Shown piece by piece: positions 8,995 through 17,371 of a stretch of DNA of 64,000 nucleotides; the stretch's first letter is position 1, and each line of letters starts with the position of its first letter. Below the pieces are notes generated by a model. That model was not told where the DNA came from. It did no database searches and saw nothing but the letters and a program-made list of their open reading frames with translations. A program made the position numbers and the translations under genes. The DNA is from Oxalobacteraceae bacterium (GTDB lineage Bacteria; Pseudomonadota; Gammaproteobacteria; Burkholderiales; Burkholderiaceae_D): positions 1 to 64,000 of the forward strand of contig JAIXXN010000003.1 in assembly GCA_027490725.1 (NCBI GenBank). The letters run 5' to 3'.

Positions 8995-9234
8995 TCAGTT
9001 ACCGGCTTTGGCTTCCAGTTCAGCCAGTCGGGCTTCCAGCGCCTCCAGCTTGGCGCGGGTTTTGGCCAGTACTTGCGCCTGAATGTCGAATTCTTCGCGG
9101 GTTACCAGATCGAGCTTGGCGAAGCCCTGCGTCATCATGGACTTGACGTTCTTTTCAATGTCCTTGGCTGGCGAGTTTTCGATAGCCTGGCTGACTTTGC
9201 TTTGCAGGTCGTTAAAAAAAGTATTCATATCCAT
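8995..9234 (-). CDS. ubiK: Ubiquinone biosynthesis accessory factor UbiK
   Basis: A 79-residue protein of the BMFP/YqiC family: an amphipathic N-terminal helix (FFNDLQSKVSQAI) and a C-terminal coiled coil (EALEARLAELEAKAG). The family length is about 80-100 residues. UbiK is an accessory factor of the aerobic coenzyme Q synthesis complex and binds UbiJ and membranes. The motif VTREEFDIQ, typical of this family, is present. It is divergent from the porin-glnK-amtB operon. The predicted NtrC site at 9263-9279 lies just upstream of its start, but nothing suggests that UbiK itself is nitrogen-controlled. Confidence 0.88.
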   Translation of the reverse strand: MDMNTFFNDLQSKVSQAIENSPAKDIEKNVKSMMTQGFAKLDLVTREEFDIQAQVLAKTRAKLEALEARLAELEAKAGN

Positions 9235-9262
9235 AATTTTCCTCGGTGGTGTAGCTTGTCAT

Positions 9263-9279
9263 CGCACCAATGCGGTGCG
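9263..9279. promoter_or_regulatory. Predicted NtrC-binding site
   Basis: The sequence reads cGCACC-AATGC-GGTGCg, a perfect dyad matching the known NtrC pattern GCACC-N5-GGTGC. It lies about 140 bases upstream of the predicted sigma-54 promoter, a normal enhancer distance. A further half-site (GTGGTGCG, 9294-9301) and a compressed GCACCATGGTGG (9321-9332) lie between. Confidence 0.65.
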
Positions 9280-9404
9280 CGGTGGGTATTAATGTGGTGC
9301 GAATCTTGTGTTTCAGACTAGCACCATGGTGGAAATTCTCACGGTTTACGCGGACTTCCCAAGTTTGGCGCGTTATCAGCCACATTTTGAGGCATCTCAA
9401 AAGC

Positions 9405-9420
9405 TGGCACGCAATCTGCT
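9405..9420 (+). promoter_or_regulatory. Predicted sigma-54 promoter of the porin-glnK-amtB operon
   Basis: TGGCACGCAATCTGCT fits the -24/-12 pattern TGGCACG-N4-TTGC(A/T) with one mismatch. The invariant GG (9406-9407) and GC (9418-9419) are separated by exactly 10 bases. It lies 93 bases before the ATG at 9513. With the NtrC site upstream it suggests nitrogen-starvation control. Confidence 0.65.
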
Positions 9421-9512
9421 AAAGAAGCTATGAACGCTGTTCACCGCTTCGAACAAACAGGATTTTAAACCGCAACTGCCTTCTAAGTTCAACTACACAA
9501 GGAAAAACTACT

Positions 9513-10274
9513 ATGAAAACCCTGAGCAAGAACTTCACCCTGATCGCTGCGTTGACCTTAGCATTCGCCTCCATGAGCGCCTCGCTGGCGCATGCCGAGG
9601 AAGCGACACCCGCTGCCGAAGCAAAACCGGACAATGAAGTAACGTTTAACGCGGCCATTGTCAGCGACTACCGCTATCGCGGCGTATCGCAAACCCGTCT
9701 GAAACCTGCACTGCAGGGCGGCGCGGACTATATCAATAATCCGACCGGCTTCTACGCCGGTACCTGGTTGTCCACCATCAAGTGGACCAAGGACGCAGGC
9801 GGTTCTGGCGATGTTGAATGGGATCTGTATGCTGGTAAGCGTGGCGAGATCGTCAAGGATGTGAGCTATGACGTCGGCGGCCTGTACTACTTCTACCCAT
9901 CGAATGGTCTGCACCCTAGCGCTAACACTTTCGAACTCTACGGTCAGGTCGGTTATGGCCCGTTCACGGTCAAATACTCGCAATCGACCACCAATCTGTT
10001 CGGCTTCGCTGACAGTAAAAACAGTGGCTATCTGGACGGTAGCGCCAACTTCGAAGTGGCCGAAGGCCTGGTCCTGAACCTGCACGCTGGTCACCAGAAC
10101 GTCAAAAACAACGGCGCGGCCAGCTACACCGACTACAAAGTCGGCCTGACCAAAGATTTCGGTGTAGTGAGTGCATCGCTGGCGGCTATCTATGCCGATT
10201 CCGACGCGTACACCGCAAAAGGTAAGAATCTGGGCAAGAAAGCCCTGGTTCTGTCCATTTCCAAAACCTTCTAA
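9513..10274 (+). CDS. TorF family putative outer-membrane porin
   Basis: A 253-residue protein with a clear signal peptide (1-28, cleavage after AHA) and a body of alternating beta strands ending in an outer-membrane Phe (SISKTF). The pattern VSDYRYRGVSQT near the mature N terminus is typical of the TorF/Gcw_chp family of putative porins. It is first in the operon with glnK and amtB, so it may form the outer-membrane route for ammonium or small nitrogen compounds ahead of AmtB. That is an inference from context. The ribosome-binding site AAGGAAAA precedes the ATG. Confidence 0.85.
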   Translation: MKTLSKNFTLIAALTLAFASMSASLAHAEEATPAAEAKPDNEVTFNAAIVSDYRYRGVSQTRLKPALQGGADYINNPTGFYAGTWLSTIKWTKDAGGSGDVEWDLYAGKRGEIVKDVSYDVGGLYYFYPSNGLHPSANTFELYGQVGYGPFTVKYSQSTTNLFGFADSKNSGYLDGSANFEVAEGLVLNLHAGHQNVKNNGAASYTDYKVGLTKDFGVVSASLAAIYADSDAYTAKGKNLGKKALVLSISKTF

Positions 10275-10285
10275 GCGAGGCCTGA

Positions 10286-10624
<339 letters not shown>

Positions 10625-10635
10625 GGGGAAGCTAG

Positions 10636-12192
10636 ATGAAGAAATATGTGACGACCTGGCTGGCTGGTGCCGCCGTTCTATGCGCGCTGTCGGCGCCCGT
10701 GTTTGCCGAGGATGCCAAACCGGCAGCGTCGGCCCCGGTAGCGTCCGCTGTTGCAGCGCCTGCTGCTAGCGCACCGGAAGCACCGGCTGTGGCCGCTGCA
10801 CCGGCAGCTGCTGCTGCAGCGCCTGCTGCCGCGCCGGCCGAAGCCGCCGCTGCGCCAGCGCCTACCCCGAACAAGGGTGATACCGCCTGGCTGATGGTTT
10901 CGACCATTCTGGTGGTGATGATGTCGATCCCTGGCCTGGCGCTGTTCTACGGCGGTCTGGTCCGTTCGAAAAACATGCTGTCGATCCTGCTGCAAGTGTT
11001 CACCATCTTCTCGCTGATCATTGTGCTGTGGTGCGTCTATGGTTACTCGCTGGCCTTTACCGAAGGCAATGCCTTCATCGGTAAATTTGATCGCGCCTTC
11101 CTGAGCGGCATCTGGGATCCGGCCAAAGCTTCGTTCACGACCGCTGCGACCTTCAGCAAAGGCGTGGTGATTCCCGAGTTCGTGTACGTGGTGTTCCAGG
11201 CGTCGTTCGCCGCTATTACCTGCGGCCTGATCGTCGGTTCCTTCGCAGAGCGCGCCAAGTTCAGCGCTGTGCTGGCCTTCGTGGTGCTGTGGTTCACCTT
11301 CTCCTACCTGCCAGTGGCACACATGGTCTGGTTCTGGACTGGTCCTGATGCGATCAAAGATGCCGCAACCGCTGCCACCGAAGGCGCCAAAGCCGGCTTC
11401 CTGTTCCAGAAAGGTGCTCTGGACTTCGCTGGTGGTACCGTGGTGCACATCAACGCCGCAGTGGCCGGCCTGGTGGGTGCTTACATGATGGGCAAACGTG
11501 TTGGTTACGGCCGTGAAGCCATGGCGCCGCACTCGCTGACCATGACCATGATCGGCGCTTCGCTGCTGTGGGTGGGCTGGTTCGGTTTCAATGCCGGTTC
11601 GGCTCTGGAAGCAAACGATGTGGCTGCTCTGGCCTTCGTCAACACCCTGCTGGCAACCGCTGCCGCCACCATGTCGTGGTTGTTCGGTGAATGGATCGTT
11701 AAAGGCAAACCTTCGATGCTGGGCGCCGCTTCGGGTGCTGTGGCTGGTCTGGTTGCCATCACCCCGGCTTGCGGTTTCGTCGGTCCGATGGGCGCACTGG
11801 TCATCGGTCTGCTGTCGGGCGTGGTCTGCCTGTGGGGTGTGAATGGTCTGAAACGCCTGCTGGGCGCTGACGACTCGCTGGACGTGTTCGGTGTGCACGG
11901 CGTCGGTGGTATTCTGGGCGCGCTGCTGACCGGTGTGTTCGCTGCACCTTCGCTGGGCGGTCAAGGCATCTTCGACTACGTTGCGAACAAAATGTCGGCT
12001 GATCCGTACTCGATTATCGGTCAGGTCACCACCCAGGCGACCGCCGTTGGTACCACTATTCTGTGGTCGGGTATCGTTTCGCTGATCGCCTACAAACTGG
12101 TGGACATCGTGATCGGTCTGCGTGTACCGGAAGAAGAGGAACGCGAAGGTCTGGACATCACCAGCCATGGCGAATCCGCTTACCACGCTTAA
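10636..12192 (+). CDS. amtB: Ammonium transporter AmtB
   Basis: A 518-residue Amt/Rh channel. A signal peptide (1-24, cleavage after VFA) is followed by an unusual Ala/Pro-rich stretch (about 25-77) that should lie in the periplasm, then the 11 membrane helices starting at DTAWLMVSTIL. The paired pore histidines are visible in GGTVVHINAAVAG and DVFGVHGVGG, and the conserved YGGLVRSKN loop is present. It imports ammonium and is controlled by the upstream GlnK. A tandem terminator follows. The strong ribosome-binding site AGGGGAAG precedes the ATG. Confidence 0.96.
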   Translation: MKKYVTTWLAGAAVLCALSAPVFAEDAKPAASAPVASAVAAPAASAPEAPAVAAAPAAAAAAPAAAPAEAAAAPAPTPNKGDTAWLMVSTILVVMMSIPGLALFYGGLVRSKNMLSILLQVFTIFSLIIVLWCVYGYSLAFTEGNAFIGKFDRAFLSGIWDPAKASFTTAATFSKGVVIPEFVYVVFQASFAAITCGLIVGSFAERAKFSAVLAFVVLWFTFSYLPVAHMVWFWTGPDAIKDAATAATEGAKAGFLFQKGALDFAGGTVVHINAAVAGLVGAYMMGKRVGYGREAMAPHSLTMTMIGASLLWVGWFGFNAGSALEANDVAALAFVNTLLATAAATMSWLFGEWIVKGKPSMLGAASGAVAGLVAITPACGFVGPMGALVIGLLSGVVCLWGVNGLKRLLGADDSLDVFGVHGVGGILGALLTGVFAAPSLGGQGIFDYVANKMSADPYSIIGQVTTQATAVGTTILWSGIVSLIAYKLVDIVIGLRVPEEEEREGLDITSHGESAYHA

Positions 12193-12207
12193 TTTTCATG
12201 CAATACC

Positions 12208-12258
12208 GGGCCCGCTACGGCGGGCCCCCGAGAGCGCCCCTGTGTGGGCGCTTTTTTT
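12208..12258 (+). terminator. Double-hairpin terminator after amtB
   Basis: A first stem, GGGCCCGC/GCGGGCCC (12208-12227), closes on a TACG loop (UNCG type, very stable in RNA). A second stem, AGCGCCC/GGGCGCT (12233-12252), runs straight into a run of T. Together they should end the porin-glnK-amtB transcript efficiently. Confidence 0.88.
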
Positions 12259-12370
12259 ATTTCCCGTCTTTAAATTAAGGTTTTTACCCCGATATGGTGC
12301 ATCTGCACGGTAATATCGACGTTCCGCGTGTCTGGAGGGGCATCCTCCCGCATCATTTAAGGAAGTAAGC

Positions 12371-13672
12371 ATGGTTCCCCATCTCGTCACGGCGCTCACT
12401 GGCCCGCTACTAGACCTCGAAGAAAAAATTCTGGCGGCAACGCCAGCCATTGAACGCTGGTTCCGGCTGGAGTGGCAGGAACATACGCCGCCGTTCTATT
12501 GCTCGGTCGATCTGCGCAACGCCGGCTACAAGCTGGCGCCCGTCGATACCAATCTGTTCCCCGGCGGATTCCACCATCTGGCCACGGAAATGCTGCCGCT
12601 GTCGGTGCAGGCTGCCATGGCCGCGATCGATAAATACTGTCCGGATGCCCGCAATCTGCTGGTGATTCCGGAAATGAACCAGCGTCATCCGTCCTATCTG
12701 CAGAACGTGGCGCGGCTGATGCAGATTTTCCGCCAGACGGGGCTGCACGTGCGGCTCGGTTCCTGGTCGCCGGAGATTACCGAACCGACGCCGCTGCCTT
12801 TGCCTGATGGCAATATGCTGGTGATCGAACCGCTGGTGCGCTCGGCCAACGGGCGCCGGGTGGGGCTGAAAGACTTCGATCCGTGCACGATTTTGCTGAA
12901 TAACGATCTGTCGGCCGGCATCCCCGAGATTTTGCAGAATATCCACGAGCAGAGCCTGCTGCCACCGCTGCATGCCGGCTGGGCGCTGCGTCGCAAGAGC
13001 AATCACATGAATGCCTATGATGAGGTGGCCAAGAAGTTCGGCAAGCTGATCGGGGTGGATCCGTGGATGCTGAATCCCTTCCACGCTAAATGTGATGCGG
13101 TGAATTTCCGCACCGGCGAGGGCTATGACTGTCTGGCCGCCAACGTGGATGGCTTGTTGTCCAAGATCAAAAAGAAATACAAGGAATACGGTATCAAGGA
13201 CCAGAAACCGTTCGTGATCGTCAAGCCCGATGCCGGCACCTATGGCACCAGCGTGCTGACGATCAAGGATTCCAGTGAAATCAAGGATTTGAGCCAGGAA
13301 CAGCGCGACCGTATGATTGTCGTCAAGGATGGCCGCGAAGTGACCGACTTCATCATTCAGGAAGGCGTACCGACCTTCGAGAGCATCAAGGACGATGTGG
13401 CCGAACCGGTGGTCTACATGATTGATCGCTATGTGGTGGGTGGCTTCTATCGCGTGCATGCGGAAAAGGGCAAGGATCAGAATCTGAAAGCGCCCGGTTC
13501 GCAGTATGTGCCGCTGGCGTTTGCCCAGCAGCATGCAGTGCCGGATCTGAAGGCCAAGCCGGGCACGGCAGCGCCGAACCGTTTCTATGTGTATGGTGTG
13601 GTGGCGCGACTGGCGTTGCTGGCGGCTTCGCTGGAAATGGAACGCACCGATCCGAATCCGGAAGTCTACTAA
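12371..13672 (+). CDS. gshA: Glutamate-cysteine ligase, proteobacterial GshA type
   Basis: A 433-residue enzyme of the GshA family found in betaproteobacteria and some others, distinct in sequence from the E. coli enzyme. It joins glutamate and cysteine to gamma-glutamylcysteine, the first step of glutathione synthesis. Family landmarks include NQRHPSYLQN, the central FVIVKPDAGTYGTSVLTI segment (ATP-grasp-like glycine-rich loop) and GGFYRVHAEKG. The AGGAAG ribosome-binding site lies just before the ATG. gshB follows 27 bases later, so the whole two-step pathway is encoded together. Confidence 0.93.
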   Translation: MVPHLVTALTGPLLDLEEKILAATPAIERWFRLEWQEHTPPFYCSVDLRNAGYKLAPVDTNLFPGGFHHLATEMLPLSVQAAMAAIDKYCPDARNLLVIPEMNQRHPSYLQNVARLMQIFRQTGLHVRLGSWSPEITEPTPLPLPDGNMLVIEPLVRSANGRRVGLKDFDPCTILLNNDLSAGIPEILQNIHEQSLLPPLHAGWALRRKSNHMNAYDEVAKKFGKLIGVDPWMLNPFHAKCDAVNFRTGEGYDCLAANVDGLLSKIKKKYKEYGIKDQKPFVIVKPDAGTYGTSVLTIKDSSEIKDLSQEQRDRMIVVKDGREVTDFIIQEGVPTFESIKDDVAEPVVYMIDRYVVGGFYRVHAEKGKDQNLKAPGSQYVPLAFAQQHAVPDLKAKPGTAAPNRFYVYGVVARLALLAASLEMERTDPNPEVY

Positions 13673-13699
13673 TCCTGTTTCCCCTCTTTGGATGTTCCC

Positions 13700-14674
13700 A
13701 TGAAAATTGCTTTTCTCGCCGATCCGCTGGCCAGTTTTAAGACCTACAAGGATTCCACCTACGCCATGATGGTGGAAGCGGCGCGCCGCGGCCACACCGT
13801 GTACGCCTTCGAACAGCGCGATATGGCGCTGGAAAACGGCCGCGTGACGGCGCGCGTGGCGCAACTGACCCTCACCGGTGACGCCAGCGACTGGTATCGC
13901 GCGGCAGCGCCCGAGGAATGCGATCTGGGCCAGTTCGACGCGATTATCCAGCGCAAGGATCCGCCGTTCGACATGGAGTACATCTACGGCACCTATTTGC
14001 TGGAGCTGGCCGAGCGGCAGGGCGCGCGCGTGTTCAACAAGCCTTCGGCGATCCGCGACCACAATGAAAAACTGTCGATTGCCCAGTTCAGCCAGTTCAC
14101 CACACCAACTCTGGTAACGTCCGATGAGGCGCGCATCCGCGCTTTCCAGAAGCTGCATGGCGACATTATTCTCAAGCCGCTCGATGGCATGGGTGGCTCC
14201 GGCATCTTCCGCGTTACGGCCGACGGCATGAATCTCGGCTCGATCATCGAAACCCTGACCGCGCTGGGCAGCCAGACCATCATGGTGCAGCGCTACATCC
14301 CCGAGATCGTCAAAGGCGATAAGCGGATTCTGGTCATCGGTGGCAAACCGGTGCCGTTTGCATTGGCGCGCATCCCCCAGAATGGCGAAGTACGCGGTAA
14401 TCTGGCCGCCGGCGGCGTTGGCGTAGCGCAACCCCTGACGCAGCGGGATTATGAAATTGCCAATACGCTGGGGCCGATACTGGCCGCGCGGGGCCTGTTG
14501 CTGGTAGGATTAGATGTGATTGGTGAGAACCTGACGGAAGTCAATGTCACCAGTCCAACCTGTTTCCAGGAAATTACGGCGCAGACCGGCTTCCAGGTGG
14601 CTGCGATGTTCATAGACGCTGTAGAAGTGGCGGTGGAAGCTGCCCAAGTACCGGATTCTGCAACGAAAAATTAA
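13700..14674 (+). CDS. gshB: Glutathione synthetase
   Basis: A 324-residue ATP-grasp ligase that adds glycine to gamma-glutamylcysteine. Landmarks: the start MKIAFLADPL, RKDPPFDMEYI, the ATP-binding KPLDGMGGSGIFR and the metal-site motif LTEVNVTSPTCFQEI. An in-frame ATG four codons upstream (13688) exists, but the MKIAF start matches the family N terminus. It is preceded by gshA and followed by the PTS genes, the usual order in Burkholderiales. Confidence 0.95.
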   Translation: MKIAFLADPLASFKTYKDSTYAMMVEAARRGHTVYAFEQRDMALENGRVTARVAQLTLTGDASDWYRAAAPEECDLGQFDAIIQRKDPPFDMEYIYGTYLLELAERQGARVFNKPSAIRDHNEKLSIAQFSQFTTPTLVTSDEARIRAFQKLHGDIILKPLDGMGGSGIFRVTADGMNLGSIIETLTALGSQTIMVQRYIPEIVKGDKRILVIGGKPVPFALARIPQNGEVRGNLAAGGVGVAQPLTQRDYEIANTLGPILAARGLLLVGLDVIGENLTEVNVTSPTCFQEITAQTGFQVAAMFIDAVEVAVEAAQVPDSATKN

Positions 14675-14728
14675 CAATACCGCCGGACGGTCGTAAAAAG
14701 TTCCGGCGTTCACTGGCGGTTTAAGAAT

Positions 14729-15136
14729 ATGGTTGGCATACTGCTTATGACACACGCGCCGCTGGGGCAGGCTTTTATTGCCGCCTGTGCACACGTGTTC
14801 CGTGGTCCCGCCGAGCTGATGGAGGCCATCGACGTGGTGGCCGACCAGGACCTCGGCGAAGTGCAGGCGCTGGCCGCTGCCGCCATCAAACGGCTCGATC
14901 AGGGCGATGGCGTGCTGGTCATGACCGACGTGAAGGGCGGCACCCCCGCCAATTGCTGCAACTGTCTGGCTGATGCTGGCCGGGTGGAAGTGATTGCCGG
15001 GATCAGCCTGCCGATGTTGCTGCGTGCCATTACCTACCGGCGCGAGGCACTCGACGTGGTGGTGGAAATGGCGCTGGCGGGTGCCCAGAGCGGTGCGGTG
15101 CGGGTGGATAACCGGCTGCGCGTCGGCTCGGTCTGA
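14729..15136 (+). CDS. PTS EIIA component, mannose/fructose family
   Basis: A 135-residue cytosolic EIIA domain of the mannose family. The phosphorylated residue should be His9 in MTHAPLGQ, and the second conserved segment MTDVKGGTPAN is intact. Alone, without EIIB or membrane EIIC/EIID domains, it can accept phosphate from HPr but cannot import sugar by itself. With HPr and EI just downstream it forms a compact phosphorelay that is probably regulatory. In related betaproteobacteria this trio also stands beside glutathione genes. Confidence 0.88.
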   Translation: MVGILLMTHAPLGQAFIAACAHVFRGPAELMEAIDVVADQDLGEVQALAAAAIKRLDQGDGVLVMTDVKGGTPANCCNCLADAGRVEVIAGISLPMLLRAITYRREALDVVVEMALAGAQSGAVRVDNRLRVGSV

Positions 15137-15226
15137 GGCGGAAATTTGGTGGCCGTTGCGGCGCTGTGCAGACAGCGGGCGGCGGTGGTGTTTGCGGTGC
15201 GCATTTCTGATTGAGACAAAATAAAA

Positions 15227-15496
15227 ATGATTCAGCAAGAACTCGAAATTATCAACAAGCTTGGTTTGCATGCGCGTGCCTCTGCCAAATTCACCCAGCT
15301 GGCAGCAAAACATAAGAGTGACGTCTGGCTGACCCGCAATGCGCGTCGCGTCAATGCCAAGTCCATCATGGGCGTGATGATGCTGGCGGCCGGCAAGGGC
15401 GCCAAAGTTCTGCTGGAAGCCGATGGCGCCGACGAGAGCGATTGCATCGCGGCCCTGACGGCGCTGGTCAATGACAAATTTGGCGAAGGCGAGTAA
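15227..15496 (+). CDS. ptsH: Phosphocarrier protein HPr
   Basis: An 89-residue HPr with active His15 in GLHARAS and regulatory Ser46 in AKSIMGVMML. It takes phosphate from EI and passes it to EIIA. The presence of Ser46 and the surrounding motif implies possible control by HPr kinase, as in other betaproteobacteria, but hprK is not in this window. Its stop codon overlaps the ATG of ptsI (TAATG), so the two are translationally coupled. Confidence 0.95.
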   Translation: MIQQELEIINKLGLHARASAKFTQLAAKHKSDVWLTRNARRVNAKSIMGVMMLAAGKGAKVLLEADGADESDCIAALTALVNDKFGEGE

Positions 15497-17280
15497 TGCC
15501 GGGGGACCGTAGCCGCTTACGTAGTCCGGGCGGAGCGCCAGTCGCTTCGTTCACCCTGCATGGCATCCCCGTGTCGCGCGGGATCGCCATCGGCCGCGCC
15601 CACAAGCTGGCGCCGGCCGCCCTCGATGTGCAGCACTATCTGGTGGCCGAAGAGCTGCTGGAAGCGGAAGTGCGGCGTTTGCAGGAAGCGCTGGCACAGG
15701 TACACCGCGAGCTGCAGACACTCTGGAACGAACTCCCCAAGGACGCCCCCACCGAGCTGGGCGCGTTCATCGATGTGCATGCACTGATTCTGTCGGACCC
15801 GATGATTTCGGAAGAGCCGCTGGACATCATCCGCACCCGCCATTACAACGCCGAATGGGCGCTGCTGACCCAGATTGATGAATTGTCGGCGCAGTTCGAC
15901 GAAATCGAAGATCCCTATCTGCGCGAGCGCAAGGCCGATATCCAGCAGGTCGCAGAGCGCGTGCTGAAAGTGTTGCTGGGCACCGCACAGACCTTGCCGG
16001 TCAGCGGTGATGACGACTTCCAGGCCCAGATGATCATCGTCGCGCACGATATTTCGCCGGCCGACATGCTGCAATTCCGCGACCGCTCGTTTATCGGTTT
16101 CGTCACCGATGTGGGCGGGCAGAACTCGCACACGGCGATTGTGGCGCGCAGTCTGGACATTCCGGCGGCGGTCGGCATGGCCGGCGCCTCCACCCTGATC
16201 GAGCAGGATGACTGGCTGATTATCGACGGCGATGCCGGCGTGGTGATCGCCAATCCGAGTGCGCTGGTGCTGGAACAGTACCGTGAGCGTCAGGCGGTGG
16301 CAGCGCGGGCCCGCAAAAAACTCGGCAAACTGAAAAAAACCCCGGCCATCACCAAGGATGGCACCCAGATTACCCTGCTGGCCAATATCGAACTGCCGGA
16401 TGACTGTGCCGCAGCGATGGAGGCAGGCGCAAACGGTGTCGGTCTGTTCCGCTCGGAGTTCCTGTTCATGGGGCGCGATAGCCGGATTCCTTCCGAGGAC
16501 GAACAGTTCGAGCAGTACAAGCGCGCGGTGCAGGCCATGAAGGGCCGGCCGGTTACCATCCGGACCCTTGATATCGGCGCCGACAAGCCGCTCGATCAGA
16601 GCGAGCAGACCGCGCTCAATCCGGCGCTGGGACTGCGGGCGATCCGCTACTGTCTGGCCGAACCACAGATTTTCCTGACCCAGTTACGTGCCATCCTGCG
16701 CGCTTCGGCCTTCGGCAAGGTGCGTATCCTGATTCCGATGCTGGCGCATGCCTTCGAAATCGACCAGTCGCTGGCGATGATCGAACAGGCCAAGGCCGCC
16801 TTGCGCGAGCGCGGCGAGAAATTCGATGAAGACGTCGATGTCGGTGCCATGATCGAAATCCCTGCGGCGGCACTGGCTTTGCCGATGTTCGTCAAGCGCA
16901 TGGACTTCCTGTCGATCGGCACGAATGACCTGATTCAGTACACCCTGGCGATCGACCGGGTTGATTATGAGGTCGCACACCTTTACAATCCCCTCCATCC
17001 GGCGGTGCTGCAATTGATCTCGATGACGATTGCAGCCGGGCATAAAGCCGGAATCGATGTAGCGGTGTGCGGTGAAATGGCGGGGGATGTAAAACTTACC
17101 CGTCTGCTGCTCGGCATGGGGTTGCGCGAATTTTCGATGCACCCGGCACAACTACTGTCGGTCAAGCAGGAAATCCTGAACAGCGATCTTGCGCGCATCA
17201 TGCCGCAAACCCGCAAGATCATGCGCTCCATGGAACCCGATGTAATTGCAGACGCGGTCGAACAATTGCAGTTGATGTAG
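15496..17280 (+). CDS. ptsI: PTS enzyme I (phosphoenolpyruvate-protein phosphotransferase)
   Basis: A 594-residue enzyme I. The phospho-His is His212 in GGQNSHTAIVARS. The PEP-binding barrel has NGVGLFRSEFLFM, the active Cys in VAVCGEMAGD, and MEPDVIAD near the end. It starts by an overlap with the ptsH stop, which gives about 18 residues before the normal family start (FTLHGIPVSRGIAIG). The true start may be slightly later. It draws phosphate from PEP and feeds HPr. A hairpin without a T run follows. Confidence 0.95.
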   Translation: MPGDRSRLRSPGGAPVASFTLHGIPVSRGIAIGRAHKLAPAALDVQHYLVAEELLEAEVRRLQEALAQVHRELQTLWNELPKDAPTELGAFIDVHALILSDPMISEEPLDIIRTRHYNAEWALLTQIDELSAQFDEIEDPYLRERKADIQQVAERVLKVLLGTAQTLPVSGDDDFQAQMIIVAHDISPADMLQFRDRSFIGFVTDVGGQNSHTAIVARSLDIPAAVGMAGASTLIEQDDWLIIDGDAGVVIANPSALVLEQYRERQAVAARARKKLGKLKKTPAITKDGTQITLLANIELPDDCAAAMEAGANGVGLFRSEFLFMGRDSRIPSEDEQFEQYKRAVQAMKGRPVTIRTLDIGADKPLDQSEQTALNPALGLRAIRYCLAEPQIFLTQLRAILRASAFGKVRILIPMLAHAFEIDQSLAMIEQAKAALRERGEKFDEDVDVGAMIEIPAAALALPMFVKRMDFLSIGTNDLIQYTLAIDRVDYEVAHLYNPLHPAVLQLISMTIAAGHKAGIDVAVCGEMAGDVKLTRLLLGMGLREFSMHPAQLLSVKQEILNSDLARIMPQTRKIMRSMEPDVIADAVEQLQLM

Positions 17281-17298
17281 CCAAGGGGCTACCCAGAC

Positions 17299-17325
17299 GG
17301 CGGAACCCATCCTCGCGGTTCCGCC
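17299..17325 (+). terminator. Hairpin after ptsI
   Basis: GGCGGAACC (17299-17307) pairs with GGTTCCGCC (17317-17325) around a nine-base loop, 18 bases past the ptsI stop. It is followed by TTGAATC rather than a T run, so it is a weak intrinsic terminator at best. Confidence 0.5.
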
Positions 17326-17371
17326 TTGAATCATGGCCCGTGGGGCCGCCCCCTAAAAAACACTGAATCAC

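Noticed and set aside
10678..12186. 502-codon open frame antisense to amtB
   Set aside because: Mirror of the AmtB coding frame. His/Gln-rich product with no family features.
12410..14431. 673-codon open frame antisense to gshA and gshB
   Set aside because: It runs across two well-supported genes and the gap between them, and the product is low-complexity and not protein-like.
17281..17371. Possible SAM riboswitch before metX
   Set aside because: The 91-base gap has one simple hairpin and none of the conserved cores I know for SAM-I, SAM-II or SAM/SAH riboswitches.
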